Part shown: one piece after another, positions 26,443 through 37,665 of the stretch | Layout: each line of letters starts with the position of its first letter | Position numbering within the stretch: the first letter of the stretch is position 1 | NCBI RefSeq assembly: GCF_012027425.1 | Contig: NZ_SNUE01000004.1 | Location: 1 to 64,000 of the forward strand | Length of the DNA: 64,000 nt | Reading direction: 5' to 3' | Source: Thermococcus sp. MV5 | GTDB taxonomy: Archaea > Methanobacteriota_B > Thermococci > Thermococcales > Thermococcaceae | Program-made: the position numbers and the translations under genes | Notes under the pieces: generated by a model | What the model was told of the DNA's origin: nothing | The model's input: the letters and a program-made list of their open reading frames with translations, nothing else | The model's database searches: none

Positions 26443-27423
26443 CTACAAGATTTTAATTTCCTCCAAAGCTGCTTTTAACACTTCTATTGCTTTCAAATAT
26501 TCTTCCAAGTTTAAGCGTTCATAGGGAGTATGGTCTAACTTGGAATCGCCTGGACCATATGCTATCGCATCAACTCCAAACTTAGGAGCCAAGATGTTCA
26601 TATCTGCTGTTCCGCTCTTCTTTTTAAGTCTTGGCTTTGCACCGTTTTTTCTTATAGCCCTAACAAAAGCCCTAACCAATGGGCTTTTTATAGATACTTC
26701 ATAAGCTGGAACAAAATCTAAGATTTCCCCTTTAATGGGTGGTTCATAGCCAATAGGTGTTCTAATATTAACTATCATCTCTCCGTAAAAGTCAAAATCT
26801 CTCTCATAGGCTTCAAATCTCAAAATCCTCCCGCTTGGCTTATCAAAGCCTTCACTAAAATCTCTGCTTAGCTCTAACCATTTCTCAATCAGCTTTTCTG
26901 CGGCACCTTTTGAGCTTAAACTCCCATGAAACTTCTCAACTTTTTCCACAAACTTCATCGTTAAACTTCCTTTATAAGCGATTGTAACTGCATCAACCCC
27001 GCTTGGTTCTCCAATTATTATAAAATCCGGCTTTGAAACGTTCAAATTTTTAGCACCTTTTGAAAATCCTTCTTCATCGACAAGTGATGCGAAAATTAAA
27101 TTTGCCTTACTTTCAATGAATGCAAAAAAGAGAGCCGCTAAAGGACCTTTAGCATCAACGCTACCTCTTCCCCATAAATAGTTATTTTCGATCCTAACGG
27201 GAATTATTCCTTCAACGGTGTCCATATGCCCGGCTAAAAGGATTTTATTCCCTTTTCCTTTCTTTTCTGCTATAACATTTCCCACTTTATCAATGTATGC
27301 CTCGACGCCAAAACTCTCAAAGCTTTCGACCAAAAATTTTGCAACCTTCTCTTCTTTACCACTTGGACTGTAAATGCTAACAAGCTCTTTCAAAAACTCA
27401 ATTTTTTCCTCTTCGCTAACCAT
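26443..27423 (-). CDS. lysK: LysW-lysine/LysW-ornithine hydrolase (M20 family)
   Basis: Zinc carboxypeptidase-like enzyme that releases lysine (or ornithine) from the carrier protein LysW, the last step of the pathway. M20 features: metal-site [49 protein letters not shown] and KSGTADMN. The frame opens further upstream, but GAAGGTG just before the ATG at 27423 makes that the start; it then overlaps lysJ by 8 bp. Final gene of the lys operon. Confidence 0.93.
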   Translation of the reverse strand: MVSEEEKIEFLKELVSIYSPSGKEEKVAKFLVESFESFGVEAYIDKVGNVIAEKKGKGNKILLAGHMDTVEGIIPVRIENNYLWGRGSVDAKGPLAALFFAFIESKANLIFASLVDEEGFSKGAKNLNVSKPDFIIIGEPSGVDAVTIAYKGSLTMKFVEKVEKFHGSLSSKGAAEKLIEKWLELSRDFSEGFDKPSGRILRFEAYERDFDFYGEMIVNIRTPIGYEPPIKGEILDFVPAYEVSIKSPLVRAFVRAIRKNGAKPRLKKKSGTADMNILAPKFGVDAIAYGPGDSKLDHTPYERLNLEEYLKAIEVLKAALEEIKIL

Positions 27424-28507
27424 TAAGGACACCTTCAATAGTTTCCTTGATCCAAAGCATCTGCTCTTTTGTAATTACCAGTGGGGGTAAAAGCCTAATC
27501 ACTTTATTCCCAGCTGTATTTACCAATAATCCCCTCTCTTGAAGCTTTTCTACATATTTCCCAGCGTTCTCTTTCAAAAGAACTCCAAGCATTAGTCCTT
27601 TACCTCTCGTCATTATTACTTTGTCCCCTTCTATGCTTATGCCCTTTTCTTTAGCTTTTTCTATGAGCTTTTCTCTTCTTAAGATCTTCAATGTCGTTGC
27701 CATAGCTTTGCAGGCGAGGGTATTTCCTCCAAAAGTTGAACCGTGCTTTCCTCTCGGGATGTCGAAGTTGGTTAGCGTTAGTCCAATTGGAATTCCATTT
27801 GCTAACCCTTTGCCCATTGTAACTATATCGGGCTGAACTTTATAGTGCTCTATTGCCAGAAACTTTCCACTTCTAAAGGCGCTTTGAACCTCATCAACTA
27901 TTAGCAAAGCCCCGTTATCTTGGGTTAAATCCCTTAAAGTTTTGATAAACTCCTCTTTTGCAGGAATTATTCCGCCTTCTCCTTGAATTGGTTCAACTAT
28001 TACAGCGGCAGTTTCTTTGGTTATAGCCTCTTTTGCAACCTCAATATTATTGAATGGAATATGCTTAAACCCAGGAACTAAAGGCTCAAAACCTTCCCTA
28101 TATTTTTTCTTCCAAGTTGCGCTTAGAGAGCCAAAGGTTCTCCCATGAAAGGCTTTTGTCATTGCTATTATTTCTTTTTTACCGGTATAAAGCCGGGCAA
28201 ACTTTAAAGCTGCTTCAACAGCCTCAGTCCCGGAATTTCCAAAATAAGCATATTCAAAGCCTAGGAATTTGGAAAGTTCCTCTAAGGCTTCATCTTTCTC
28301 CTCATGATGGAACATTGGACCAGCAACTACAAGCTTTTTCATTTGCTCATTTATTGCACTCGCTAACTCTTCATGTGAGTGCCCTAATATAGCCACGCCA
28401 ATTCCAGCTATGGCATCGAGGTATTTGTTCCCATTTTCATCCCAAACATAAACGCCTTTTCCTCTAACGAGCTTTAGTCTTTTCTTGTAAAGATTCATCT
28501 CCCTCAT
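27416..28507 (-). CDS. lysJ: LysW-aminoadipate semialdehyde/glutamate semialdehyde transaminase
   Basis: Class III PLP aminotransferase that aminates the LysW-bound semialdehyde. Motifs: [38 protein letters not shown], the PLP aspartate in LLIVDEVQS and the lysine in [11 protein letters not shown]. In Thermococcales relatives the enzyme serves both lysine (aminoadipate) and ornithine (glutamate) routes. Overlaps lysZ by 4 bp and lysK by 8 bp. Confidence 0.94.
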   Translation of the reverse strand: MREMNLYKKRLKLVRGKGVYVWDENGNKYLDAIAGIGVAILGHSHEELASAINEQMKKLVVAGPMFHHEEKDEALEELSKFLGFEYAYFGNSGTEAVEAALKFARLYTGKKEIIAMTKAFHGRTFGSLSATWKKKYREGFEPLVPGFKHIPFNNIEVAKEAITKETAAVIVEPIQGEGGIIPAKEEFIKTLRDLTQDNGALLIVDEVQSAFRSGKFLAIEHYKVQPDIVTMGKGLANGIPIGLTLTNFDIPRGKHGSTFGGNTLACKAMATTLKILRREKLIEKAKEKGISIEGDKVIMTRGKGLMLGVLLKENAGKYVEKLQERGLLVNTAGNKVIRLLPPLVITKEQMLWIKETIEGVLNG

Positions 28508-29226
28508 TCAATCACCGTCCTGCCGTTTAAGCCTTGGATGATAACCTTTTTGACGCCACCTTCAAGTGCAGTCCTTGCCATTAGCAGTTTCCTCTTCATT
28601 CCGCCTCTTGCAAAAGGAAGGAACTCTTCAAGCTCACCAGCCTTTATTTTATCCACAACTCCTCCATTTACCAAAAAAGCAGTATCTGATAGGAATGTTA
28701 GCTCATCAGCTTTCAGGTTTAGAGCTATCTCCTTTGCAAGCTTATCCCCATCAACGTTTAAGGGCTCAAAGGCTTCACTCATAGCTATTGGAGCCATAAC
28801 GGGAACTCCAAGATCCATTAGCTTAATTAAAATATCAGTATCAACGCTCTCTATTTTTCCAGAGTAATCGTCCCTAATCACAACTCTTTTGCCTTTTATC
28901 ACAGCTTTAATTATCCCCTTCCTCTTAGCCTTCACAACCCCAAAGTCGAGACCGCTCAAGCCTATAGCATTGATTCCTTTACTTTGAAGGTAAGCCACAA
29001 TATCTTTGTTGGCTTTCATTACAGCCATTAAATAAACTTCAAGCACATCCTTTGGGGTGTACCTAAACTCTACTCCAGAAGGGCTTGTTAGTTTCTTAAC
29101 CTCAATTCCAAGCCTTTCACACAGAGCGTCAACATAATCTGAGCCACCGTGAACAATTAAATCTGCTCTGAGTTCAAATTCCTCGAGTTTATCTAAAACG
29201 CTTCCTCCGATTTTAAGGATTTTCAT
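28504..29226 (-). CDS. lysZ: LysW-aminoadipate/LysW-glutamate kinase
   Basis: Amino acid kinase-family enzyme (acetylglutamate-kinase fold) that phosphorylates the side chain of the LysW-linked aminoadipate or glutamate. Motifs: KILKIGGSV at the start, [27 protein letters not shown] and the C-terminal [15 protein letters not shown]. Starting at 29226 uses AGGTGGG as ribosome site; the GTG at 29235 is part of that site. About 240 residues, normal for the archaeal form. Confidence 0.94.
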   Translation of the reverse strand: MKILKIGGSVLDKLEEFELRADLIVHGGSDYVDALCERLGIEVKKLTSPSGVEFRYTPKDVLEVYLMAVMKANKDIVAYLQSKGINAIGLSGLDFGVVKAKRKGIIKAVIKGKRVVIRDDYSGKIESVDTDILIKLMDLGVPVMAPIAMSEAFEPLNVDGDKLAKEIALNLKADELTFLSDTAFLVNGGVVDKIKAGELEEFLPFARGGMKRKLLMARTALEGGVKKVIIQGLNGRTVIE

Positions 29227-29235
29227 CTTTCCCAC

Positions 29236-30228
29236 CTAAATTGGGTAAATTGGTAAATAATTTAAGCCGAGAGTTTCGTCTAATCCAAAGGCTATGTTCA
29301 TATTTTGCACCGCTTGTCCAGCACCGCCTTTAATCAAATTGTCCAATGCTGAAAAGAGAATCACTCTTTGGTTTTTCTCATCATAAGTGAAACCAATATC
29401 AACAAAGTTGCTTCCTATTACATATTTTGGATCGGGTAACCTCTGCATTCCTCCTTTTTCCTTAACTATCCTTACAAATGGCTCTTTTAAATAGAGGAAA
29501 TATTTTTTATAAAGCTCTTTTTCATTGGTCTCCATCTTAAAGTAGATCGTTGCTAAAAGCCCCCTTACTAAATCAACGGAATGAACAGTAAATTGAGCAT
29601 TGACTTTGGTTTCTTGCTTTACTTCTGCTTCGTGCCTATGATGGAATGGTTTGTAAATTCTAACAACATTACTCCTTTCGGAGTGAATGCTTGCTACGTT
29701 TTCCCTTCTTCCTCCAGCGCTTGAACTAACCTTTAAATCCACTATCGCCTCACTAATTTCCCCTTTAAATGGATACAATGCTAAAATTACGGCTGTTGCA
29801 TTGCAGCCAGGATTTGCTATAAGCTCGGCTTTTTTAATTTCTTCTCTATGAATTTCTGGCAAACCGTAAACGAACTCACCTATAAGTTCTGGTTTTAAAT
29901 GTTCTCCATAGTACTCTCCATAGAGGTTTAAGCTTACTCTAAAGTCTGCACTTAGGTCAATTATCTTGGCACTTCCCATATACTCGTCAATTATTTTCAT
30001 CGAAGTCCCATGTGGAACGGCTAAAAATACCACATCCGCATCAAAGTTGTAGTTATTGGTAAATCTGAGGTTTAATCTCCTTAAATTTGGATGAACTTTG
30101 TGGATTTTCTTTCCATTGTAACGCCTTGATGTTACCGCACTTATCTCCACTTCAGGATGCATTGCTAAGAGTCTAACCAATTCTCCTCCAATGTAGCCGC
30201 TTGCACCAACAACTGCTGCTTTTATCAT
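29236..30228 (-). CDS. lysY: LysW-aminoadipyl/glutamyl phosphate reductase
   Basis: NADPH-dependent reductase of the ArgC family acting on LysW-bound acyl phosphate. It has the Rossmann start AAVVGASGYIGGELVRLLA, the catalytic cysteine in NPGCNATAV and the substrate-site HRHEAEV. Overlaps the upstream lysX gene by 4 bp (ATGA-type junction), indicating coupled translation. Confidence 0.94.
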   Translation of the reverse strand: MIKAAVVGASGYIGGELVRLLAMHPEVEISAVTSRRYNGKKIHKVHPNLRRLNLRFTNNYNFDADVVFLAVPHGTSMKIIDEYMGSAKIIDLSADFRVSLNLYGEYYGEHLKPELIGEFVYGLPEIHREEIKKAELIANPGCNATAVILALYPFKGEISEAIVDLKVSSSAGGRRENVASIHSERSNVVRIYKPFHHRHEAEVKQETKVNAQFTVHSVDLVRGLLATIYFKMETNEKELYKKYFLYLKEPFVRIVKEKGGMQRLPDPKYVIGSNFVDIGFTYDEKNQRVILFSALDNLIKGGAGQAVQNMNIAFGLDETLGLNYLPIYPI

Positions 30229-31046
30229 TTCTTAGCCACCTCAACGGCATATTCAACGATTTTTTTAGCCACATCAACACCGGTAACCCTTACCACGTTT
30301 TTGAACTCCATAGCGGGGTTAACTTCATTAACAAGCAATCCCCTATCGCTCTCAAAAATGTCTATTGCTAAAGCTCCCTCACCAAAAGCTTCCCATGCCT
30401 TAATTGAAATCTCTTTAACTTCTTCATCTTCACAGGGAATTGCTTTTCCTCCTCTTGCGGTGTTGGTTACCCAATGGTCAGAATACCTATAAATAGCGGT
30501 TACAAATTCTCCTCCAATCACGTGGCTTCTGATGTCTCTGCCTGGCTTTTCAACATATTCTTGGATGTAGTAAACTTTGTAAAGAGGATTTCCCATCCAT
30601 TGTCTATGCTCCACAATTCCCTCGGCTGCATCCAAATCGTTTATTTTGCTAACCATTCTCCCCCAGCTTCCAAAGACGGGCTTCATAACCACAGGATAGC
30701 CAATTTTTTCCATTGCCTTTATTGCACTTTCTTTGTCAAATGCAGCGCTCCATCTTGGCACTGGGACTTTCTTGCTAAGTTTTAGCGTTGCGAAAAGCTT
30801 ATCTCCCGCCTCGAGAATTATACTGAATGGATTAATCGTTGGGATTCCATAGCTTTCAAAGAGCTTTGCTATATATAGGGCTTTGAAGTGGCTAACGTTC
30901 CTTATTATCACCACATCCAGGTCAAAGTTTTCTGGAAAGACTGTTTCACTATCATGGAGCATAACCACTTCTCCAAACTCCTTTGCCCTATCTCTGAGCA
31001 TTATCTCCTCTTTGCGCATTATTGTATATGTTATGCCTATGTTCAT
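30225..31046 (-). CDS. lysX: LysW aminoadipate/glutamate ligase (ATP-grasp)
   Basis: RimK/LysX-type ATP-grasp enzyme that joins the alpha-amino group of aminoadipate or glutamate to the C-terminal glutamate of LysW. Motifs: VVMKPVFGSWGRMV (ATP loop), YIQEYVEKPGRDIR and LVNEVNPAMEFKN (metal site, with the substrate-recognition region around NTARGG). Motifs near NTARGG distinguish lysine-specific from bifunctional enzymes; by order-level knowledge the bifunctional type is expected. 48 bp separate it from lysW. Confidence 0.94.
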   Translation of the reverse strand: MNIGITYTIMRKEEIMLRDRAKEFGEVVMLHDSETVFPENFDLDVVIIRNVSHFKALYIAKLFESYGIPTINPFSIILEAGDKLFATLKLSKKVPVPRWSAAFDKESAIKAMEKIGYPVVMKPVFGSWGRMVSKINDLDAAEGIVEHRQWMGNPLYKVYYIQEYVEKPGRDIRSHVIGGEFVTAIYRYSDHWVTNTARGGKAIPCEDEEVKEISIKAWEAFGEGALAIDIFESDRGLLVNEVNPAMEFKNVVRVTGVDVAKKIVEYAVEVAKK

Positions 31047-31094
31047 TGTTTGACCTCCAAGGTAAAAAATAAAGCTCTCAATATGTTGAGAACG

Positions 31095-31256
31095 TCACTC
31101 TCCCCAGTCTTCTTCTACCTCAGGAAGTTCCTCAAGGATTATTGGGTCTAAACTAACAACCTCAAGCTCTGAACTGCATACAGAGCACTCAACTATCTCA
31201 TGTATCTCCACACTATTGATTTCTATTTCAACTCCACAAACTGGGCATTCAACCAT
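31095..31256 (-). CDS. lysW: Amino-group carrier protein LysW
   Basis: A 53-residue acidic carrier to which aminoadipate or glutamate is attached and carried through the pathway. Zinc ligands C4, C7, H19, C24 and C27 are visible (ECPVCGVEI and VECSVCSSEL), and the C-terminal EDWGE ends in the attachment glutamate. A longer frame starting at 31292 exists, but GGAGGTGG lies just before the ATG at 31256. First gene of the lysWXYZJK operon. Confidence 0.96.
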   Translation of the reverse strand: MVECPVCGVEIEINSVEIHEIVECSVCSSELEVVSLDPIILEELPEVEEDWGE

Positions 31257-31302
31257 CTTTCCACCTCCATTCTTTATGCTTCCAATCCACATGACATTTG
31301 GA

Positions 31303-31364
31303 AGATTTAAATCTTTTTTGTAACATTTAATTTTAAATTTCTAAATTTTGTGCCAAATATAACA
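31303..31364 (-). promoter_or_regulatory. lysW promoter with bipartite element shared with argG
   Basis: On the minus strand TGTTATATTTG (31354-31364) is followed, 39 bp start to start, by GTTACAAAAA (31315-31324) and then the TATA-like GATTTAAATC. The same two blocks at the same spacing occur before argG (38932-38990). The proximal block may be part of the basal promoter; the distal one looks like a regulator site. Confidence 0.65.
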
Positions 31365-31772
31365 TCATTTTGTGAATAAAGTTGGAATGGTGTTGATTCT
31401 TATCTCATCAACCCAGAGCTCATCCCATTCTATAGGGTCAATTTCTGGGATCATTCCAGTTACAACGTTCGTATTTATTGTGGCCACCTCCAAATTAGAT
31501 ATTGAATTGCTCTCCTTACCCGATTTTTGATGACATTCCAAATTACTCCCATCTGGGCCCAAATAATCCAAAAGAATGGCACTATTTAGGACAGAATCCA
31601 TTATTCTGGAATATGCGCCTGTTCCATCTAAAACGTTCTTATATACTGCTGGAGAATCTAGATCTATAAAATCAACGTTAAAACAGACAAAAACTATAGT
31701 TGTCTCTAGTTTCTGGGCTAGATTAAAGCTGACTGCTGGTGATTGCTCTTCCTTTCCTAACGCTGAATCCAA
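31365..31772 (-). CDS. Hypothetical protein, doubtful N terminus
   Basis: A 135-codon frame with no recognised family. The C-terminal half (VVTGMIPEIDPIEWDELWVD) is acidic; the first half holds a possible strand/helix (TTIVFVCFNVDFIDL). It opens with TTG and no ribosome site. A second frame starting ATG at about 31799 (MPIKECSNTLFGF...), behind GGTG and a TATA-like TTTATATACCC near 31825-31840, runs into it with a frame difference. The true start may therefore lie there, with a frameshift between. The stop abuts the lysW promoter element. Confidence 0.35.
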   Translation of the reverse strand: MDSALGKEEQSPAVSFNLAQKLETTIVFVCFNVDFIDLDSPAVYKNVLDGTGAYSRIMDSVLNSAILLDYLGPDGSNLECHQKSGKESNSISNLEVATINTNVVTGMIPEIDPIEWDELWVDEIRINTIPTLFTK

Positions 31773-31996
31773 AAAGTGTATTTGAACATTCCTTAATAGG
31801 CATCACCAAACATAGATTCCAGAAAGGGTATATAAATCTTTCGGAAAACTTAATTATTTTTCGAAAAGTTTTTTCTTGAATTTTACTAAATGCAAATAAT
31901 ATCTCGGTTTTTATGCAATTATTTCGAAAAAATTTTTGTACATTCTAATCTAGGCTTTCACGATGCAAGAAAAATTTGATAAATGCAAAGAGTCAT

Positions 31997-34900
31997 TCAA
32001 ATAAGCTCTTCTAAAGGTTCGCTAACGACTCTTTGCAATTTTGGACCGTAACACTCAGAAAGTTCTTTAACCTCAAAACAGTTCTTTTTTGCCCAAGCAA
32101 AGGCTTTTGAAAGCTCGTAACCTAGATTTGCATCTAGGACTATCGGAACGTTTAAATCAACTGCTGTCCTCCTAATAAAGTAATCCTTCTCCTTTGCATA
32201 GCCAGATGTTATAACTAGATCAATCTTGCTCAGTTTCATTAATTTTATCGCTTTTTCTTTGCTCAAAGCATTTCCATAGCTTAAGCTGTCTTCTAAGGTG
32301 AATACATTGTATCCCAAGCTTTCAAGGAGTTTTACAGTTTCCAATAATGTTGGCACGTCTTTGTCATAGCCATAGACTAAGATGTTTGACCTTGGCATTT
32401 TGTTTGGTTTTACAGAGAGCCAGCTCTTTAATAGGGCATCCTCAAATTCAAATCCTAAGCTTGCAACTTCTCCAGTAGAGCGCATTTCTGGTCCTAAGAA
32501 AGGATAAGCATTTTGAAGCTGAGACCAAGAGAATTGAGGACTCTTAATAGCGAAAGCCTTTGCTGGAATCTCATAATATTCATAGTCACTGCCTAAGGAG
32601 AGTTTTCCATCGAAGACTGCTTGAGCTGAAAGCTCCATTAAGTTAACTCCCCTTGATTTGCTTGAGAAGGGCATAGAACGACTGGTCCTCAAGTTTAGCT
32701 CAAGAACGTAGACATCATCATTAACCAAGAATTGTATGTTAAAGGGTCCCCTAATTCCCAAAGCCAACGCAAGTTCTAAAGCTATTTTGTGCATCTTCTT
32801 TACATGCTTTTCTTTTAGATAGCGGTAGGGAGTAGCCATTGTAGCATCTCCACTATGAACCCCCGCTTTTTCTATGTGCTCCAATGTAACTCCAACCACC
32901 CTCTTTCCATCTGAGACCGCATCTATCTCTGCTTCCATTGCATCTAAGAACTTTGAAACCACAACAGGGTGTTCTGGGGAGACTTTTGTTGCTAAGGAGA
33001 GATACTCTTTTAATTCCTTCTCATTGTATGCAACTTTCATAGCAGTTCCACTCAAAACATAGCTCGGTCTTATCATTAAAGGATAACCCACTTCGTCAGC
33101 AAAAGCTAAGACTTCTCCAATGCTTTTAGCTTCAATCCAGGATGGTTGCTTTATGTTGAGCTTTTCTAAGAGCTTTGAAAACTTAGCCCTGTTTTCAGCT
33201 ATATCTACACTCGTTCCCCTCGTTCCCAAAAGCTTAACTCCCTTTTGCTCAAGTTTTTTAGCCAAGGAATTTGCAAGCTGTCCTCCCGCAAAGGCTATAA
33301 CACCATCTGGATTTTCAAAATTGTAAACATCTAAAACCCTCTCAAGAGTTATCTCCTCAAAATAAAGCTTATCGTTAATATCCCAATCCGTTGAGACTGT
33401 TTCAGGGTTGTAGTTCAAAACTATAACTTCATAACCCCTCTTTTTTGCAGCATTTGCAAAGTTCACGACAGCCCAGTCAAACTCTACACTAACCCCAATC
33501 CTAAAGACACCTGCTCCTAAAATCAGGACCTTTGGCTTTTCTGTATAGGGGATATCGTTTTCTTGTGCATCATAGGTCATGTATAGATAATTCGTCCTTG
33601 CTGGGACTTCCCCAGCCAATGTATCTATCTGCTTGACAAATGGGATTGATTCTTTAATACTACCGTTAGATAGAGCCTTTATCTGCTCGTCACTAAATCC
33701 AAACTTTTTGGCTTCTCCTATTGTTTCCTCATCTGGATTTCTCAGGTCTTCTGCAATTTTAACGAGATCTTCAATTATGTAGAGGTAAAACTTGTCTATC
33801 CCAGTAATCTCGTGAATCTCATCAACACTTGCTCCCAATTTCAGGGCTTTTGCAATGTGCATAGGCATGTAAGGTTCGTAATTCTTAATTCTCTCCATAA
33901 CCTTTTCCAACGACTCTTCGCTCTCATAGTACTTTCCTATAAGCTCATCTCCAATTCCTACCATCCTAATAGCTTTTTGAAAGGCCTCATGAAGGTTCCT
34001 TCCTATTGCCATGACCTCTCCAATGCTCTTCATCTCGGTGTTTATTTTCCTCTTCGCGTTTTCGAACTTTTCTAAATCCCACCTTGGCATTTTAACAACA
34101 ACGTAATCCAAGCTCGGCTCAAACAAAGCGGTTGTAACTCCAGTTACCCCATTTAAAAGCTCATCCAAGGTATAGCCCAAAGCAAGCTTTGCCGCTATGT
34201 ATGCTAGGGGATAGCCTGTAACTTTGCTTGCTAAAGCAGATGAACGGCTCATCCTTGGATTTGTCTCAATTATGTAGAACTCCTCTGATTTGGGATCTAA
34301 GGCTAATTGAACATTACATTCTCCAATAAGATCTATGGCTTCTGCTACTTCTATGGCTGCACTCCTCAAGAGTTGATATTCACTATTTGTTAAAGTTTGA
34401 GAAGGAGCAACAACTATGGAATCTCCTGTATGGACCCCCATTGGATCAAAGTTCTCCAAACACGCTACGGCAACAGCGTTTCCATCTTTATCCCTAACAA
34501 CCTCAAACTCTATCTCCTTCCAATGATGGAGATATTTCTCCACTAAAACCTCGCCAATCTCACTTTGTGCAAAAGCCCTGACTATATATCCCTTAAACTC
34601 CTCTTCATTCCAAGCAACAAAGGATCCCCTTCCACCTAAGTTAAAGCTAACCCTAACCATGACTGGGAACCCTATTTCCTGAGCCACTTTTAGAGCTTCT
34701 TCAACGCTTTTAGCGGCTTTACTTGGAGGTATTGGGAGATTATTTTTGATCATCGTTTCCCTAAACTTCTCCCTATCCAGAGCTTTTTTTATTCCCTCTA
34801 TAGGCGTCCCAAGAACTTTAATATTGTACTTTTCTAAAATTCCAGAGTCATGTAAAGCTACACCCAAAGATAGGGCACTTTGACCTCCAAAACCTAACAA

Positions 34901-35143
34901 AATTCCATCAGGTTTCTCTTTCTTTATAACTTCCTCCACAAATTTGATATCAAGAGGGAGGAGGTAAACTTTGTCTGCCATCTCATGGCTCGTTTGAATC
35001 GTTGCGACATTTGGATTGATTAAAATCGTTTCTATGCCTTCTTCTTTTAAAGCCTTTAAAGCTTGACTTCCACTGTAATCAAATTCAGCAGCTTCACCAA
35101 TTTTTATTGCTCCAGAACCCAGAACAAGGACCTTAGAAACCAT
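31997..35143 (-). CDS. carB: Carbamoyl-phosphate synthase large subunit
   Basis: Makes carbamoyl phosphate from bicarbonate, ATP and ammonia delivered by CarA, for arginine and pyrimidines. Two ATP-grasp halves are clear: the first with [15 protein letters not shown] and [15 protein letters not shown], the second beginning near [16 protein letters not shown] with [17 protein letters not shown]-terminal allosteric-type domain ends the chain. The frame is open upstream, but AGGTGAGG before ATG 35143 sets the start; it overlaps carA by 11 bp. Length about 1048 residues, normal. Confidence 0.96.
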   Translation of the reverse strand: MVSKVLVLGSGAIKIGEAAEFDYSGSQALKALKEEGIETILINPNVATIQTSHEMADKVYLLPLDIKFVEEVIKKEKPDGILLGFGGQSALSLGVALHDSGILEKYNIKVLGTPIEGIKKALDREKFRETMIKNNLPIPPSKAAKSVEEALKVAQEIGFPVMVRVSFNLGGRGSFVAWNEEEFKGYIVRAFAQSEIGEVLVEKYLHHWKEIEFEVVRDKDGNAVAVACLENFDPMGVHTGDSIVVAPSQTLTNSEYQLLRSAAIEVAEAIDLIGECNVQLALDPKSEEFYIIETNPRMSRSSALASKVTGYPLAYIAAKLALGYTLDELLNGVTGVTTALFEPSLDYVVVKMPRWDLEKFENAKRKINTEMKSIGEVMAIGRNLHEAFQKAIRMVGIGDELIGKYYESEESLEKVMERIKNYEPYMPMHIAKALKLGASVDEIHEITGIDKFYLYIIEDLVKIAEDLRNPDEETIGEAKKFGFSDEQIKALSNGSIKESIPFVKQIDTLAGEVPARTNYLYMTYDAQENDIPYTEKPKVLILGAGVFRIGVSVEFDWAVVNFANAAKKRGYEVIVLNYNPETVSTDWDINDKLYFEEITLERVLDVYNFENPDGVIAFAGGQLANSLAKKLEQKGVKLLGTRGTSVDIAENRAKFSKLLEKLNIKQPSWIEAKSIGEVLAFADEVGYPLMIRPSYVLSGTAMKVAYNEKELKEYLSLATKVSPEHPVVVSKFLDAMEAEIDAVSDGKRVVGVTLEHIEKAGVHSGDATMATPYRYLKEKHVKKMHKIALELALALGIRGPFNIQFLVNDDVYVLELNLRTSRSMPFSSKSRGVNLMELSAQAVFDGKLSLGSDYEYYEIPAKAFAIKSPQFSWSQLQNAYPFLGPEMRSTGEVASLGFEFEDALLKSWLSVKPNKMPRSNILVYGYDKDVPTLLETVKLLESLGYNVFTLEDSLSYGNALSKEKAIKLMKLSKIDLVITSGYAKEKDYFIRRTAVDLNVPIVLDANLGYELSKAFAWAKKNCFEVKELSECYGPKLQRVVSEPLEELI

Positions 35144-36311
35144 GAACCTCACCTTTAACCATTTTTGAAAAAACATCAAAAATCCATGTTGAGTCTAAGG
35201 GACCAGGAGATGCTTCAGGGTGAAATTGAGTAGCAATTATTGGTTTGTTTGGATGGTAAATTCCCTCAACACTTCCATCATCTATATTGATCATCCAAAC
35301 TTTAAACTCGTTTAAACTTTGAGCTTTCACAGCATATCCGTGATTCTGTGTTGTCACAAAGGCTTTTCCAATTTTTAGGTCTTTAACCGGTTTGTTAATT
35401 CCCCTATGTCCATACTTAAGCTTGTAAATTTCTCCCCCATCTGCTAAAGAGAGTATTTGACTTCCCAAGCAAATGCCCATTGTTGGAACGTTGTACTCAA
35501 TGACCTCTTGAGCTTTTTTTATCAGGTCTTTAAGCAATGCAGGGTTTCCGGGACCGTTGCTAAATAAAATTCCATTCGCATTGAATTCTTCTAAGACATC
35601 AATTGGATCATAATGATAGGGAATTCTTATTATTTTAAACCCCCTTTTCAAAAGCTCCCTTAGAATTCCATATTTAATACCGCAATCAACTACAACAATG
35701 CTCTTATTGGAGTTTTCAGATTCATGAAGGATTATCTCCTTTGGAGTAACTTTATCTATGAAATTCATCTCATCATAGCTCAGCTTTTTCACTTTCTCCA
35801 TAATTTCATCAAGCTCATAATCTCCTACAACCAGAGCTCCCATCATGACGCCTTTTTCCCTTATTTTTTTCACTAAAGCCCTTGTGTCAATTCCTTCTAT
35901 TCCAGAAATACCTTCTTCTTTGAACCATTCATCTAAACTCTTTTCACTTGCCCAATGATTGCTTTTCATGAGTTTTGAAATTACAAATCCTTCGACCTGT
36001 ATTTTATCTGATTCGTAGTGAACTGGAACACCGTTTTCTTTTATTTCTTTGCTTGGAACGCCGTAGTTTCCGATTAGTGGATAAGTCATGGTTAAAATCT
36101 GCCCCTTGTAAGAAGGATCGGTTAACGACTCTGGATAACCTACCATTCCAGTTGTGAAAACAACCTCTCCATATTTTATTCCTTCACTTCCAAAGCCTTT
36201 GCCCTTAAAAACAGTCCCATCTTCCAAGACTAAGTATGCTTCACTTAACAAGTGCCCTTGCCAACTGGAGCACCCACGATCTTTAAATTTTACGATTAAA
36301 GAGGGTTGCAT
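35133..36311 (-). CDS. carA: Carbamoyl-phosphate synthase small subunit (glutaminase)
   Basis: Glutamine amidotransferase subunit that feeds ammonia to CarB. Class I triad: nucleophile in [10 protein letters not shown], histidine in FHPEASPGP with the following acid. The N-terminal domain is typical from [17 protein letters not shown] onward. The ATG at 36311 has a good ribosome site (GAGGTGATCCC) and overlaps argH by 16 bp. It adds about 22 residues ([13 protein letters not shown] region) not usual in the family; a TTG at residue 21 would give a standard N terminus. Confidence 0.94.
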   Translation of the reverse strand: MQPSLIVKFKDRGCSSWQGHLLSEAYLVLEDGTVFKGKGFGSEGIKYGEVVFTTGMVGYPESLTDPSYKGQILTMTYPLIGNYGVPSKEIKENGVPVHYESDKIQVEGFVISKLMKSNHWASEKSLDEWFKEEGISGIEGIDTRALVKKIREKGVMMGALVVGDYELDEIMEKVKKLSYDEMNFIDKVTPKEIILHESENSNKSIVVVDCGIKYGILRELLKRGFKIIRIPYHYDPIDVLEEFNANGILFSNGPGNPALLKDLIKKAQEVIEYNVPTMGICLGSQILSLADGGEIYKLKYGHRGINKPVKDLKIGKAFVTTQNHGYAVKAQSLNEFKVWMINIDDGSVEGIYHPNKPIIATQFHPEASPGPLDSTWIFDVFSKMVKGEVHGF

Positions 36312-37657
36312 GGGATCACCTCACTTAGCTTAGAAGAATCTTCTTTGAGGCTCTTTTTTGCCAGCTTAATGTATTCCCTAATCTTATCTGGATTTGGAGA
36401 ACCCAAAACAGGCTTTTTAATTCCTTCTTCTAAGTTTACTTTAATTCCATAAAATTCTTCAACTTTGGTATAAAGGTCTTCGACGCTCTTAGAATCTTTT
36501 ATTAGCTTTGCAATTTTTCCATAAACTTCCCTATAGGGCTTTCCGCTCTTTAGAGAGACCTTTTCAGCTATGTCAGTTGCTAAAATTGGGAAAATCTCTG
36601 CATCCATTAATAACTTTTTCTTGTTGACTTCAATCTTTTTGAAGAAGTCTGAAAAGATTCTTAGCGTTTCTAGAGTTTTCTTTAGAATTACTAATGCATG
36701 CTTGTTCGCTTCTTGCATATCCAAATTGTAGCCAGTTGGAAGAGCTTTTAGGATTCCTAACAAAGCCGTTAGATGCCCAACGCTTTCAGAGCCCCAAGCT
36801 CTCGCTATCTCCATAGTTACTGGGTTCTTCTTTTGGGGCATCATGCTGCTCGTTGCCAAGTGCTCTTTGGGTAAAACCAAATAGTCAAATTGAGGTGTTG
36901 AGAAAATGACAATATCCTCAGCTATCCGTGATAAAAATACAGATAAATTAACGTCCATTGATGATGCTATACTCAGAAAATCCCTGCTACTTGTTGCCTT
37001 TATTGAATTAAGCACTATTCCGCTAAAAAGCTCATTGGCCAATGCTTCCCTATCTAAGGGAACGCTCGTTCCACCAACTGCGCCTCCCCCTAAAGGAGAG
37101 TTATCAGCTATCTCGAGGGCAAAGAACAAAGATTTTGTATAATCAGCTAAGACCTCTTCTATATAGCAAAGATAGTGGGCAAAAGTCGAAGGTTGTGCTG
37201 GCTGTAAATGAGTAAAGGCTGGCATTATTGTGCATACGTGCTCTTCTGCTTTTTCCAAAAGGATTTCCCTTAGGTTTATCAACTCTTTTAGTTGTTCAAT
37301 TAGAAGCTTCTTGGTTTTTAGCCTCAAAGCCGCTGAAACATGATCATTCCTGCTTTTTCCTAAGGCTAAATATCCCTCATCTTTTCCAAACTTTTCCTTC
37401 AAATAAATCTCAATCGCTTCATGCACATCTTCGGCATTAATGAAAAATAATGGTGATGGGTTTTGAAGGAGTTTTCCAAGCTCTTCTAGTATTTTATGTC
37501 CTTTTTCTGCTGGAATCAGTCCTTGAGTGGTCAAAACCTTCACATGAGCAATTAAACTTTCGATAACCTCACTAACTATCTCTTTATCCTCTTCCATCGA
37601 GGAAGTGTAAGTTAAGATATTAATGTCAGCATCGCCCAACAGGTTTTTCCTATACAT
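36296..37657 (-). CDS. argH: Argininosuccinate lyase
   Basis: Splits argininosuccinate into arginine and fumarate. Fumarase/aspartase-superfamily signature SSMMPQKKNPVTMEIARAW is present, with GKSRNDHVSAALRLK and THLQPAQPSTFAHY (catalytic histidine). 453 residues is standard. It begins 8 bp after argG and overlaps carA, so the four genes form one operon. Confidence 0.96.
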   Translation of the reverse strand: MYRKNLLGDADINILTYTSSMEEDKEIVSEVIESLIAHVKVLTTQGLIPAEKGHKILEELGKLLQNPSPLFFINAEDVHEAIEIYLKEKFGKDEGYLALGKSRNDHVSAALRLKTKKLLIEQLKELINLREILLEKAEEHVCTIMPAFTHLQPAQPSTFAHYLCYIEEVLADYTKSLFFALEIADNSPLGGGAVGGTSVPLDREALANELFSGIVLNSIKATSSRDFLSIASSMDVNLSVFLSRIAEDIVIFSTPQFDYLVLPKEHLATSSMMPQKKNPVTMEIARAWGSESVGHLTALLGILKALPTGYNLDMQEANKHALVILKKTLETLRIFSDFFKKIEVNKKKLLMDAEIFPILATDIAEKVSLKSGKPYREVYGKIAKLIKDSKSVEDLYTKVEEFYGIKVNLEEGIKKPVLGSPNPDKIREYIKLAKKSLKEDSSKLSEVIPCNPL

Positions 37658-37665
37658 AGCATCAC

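Noticed and set aside
31860-31970. Repeated TTTCGAAAA-like sequences and AAAACTT/AAGTTTT inverted pair as an operator
   Set aside because: The region is very AT-rich, the copies are short and irregular, and it lies beyond the 3' end of carB rather than in a clear promoter.
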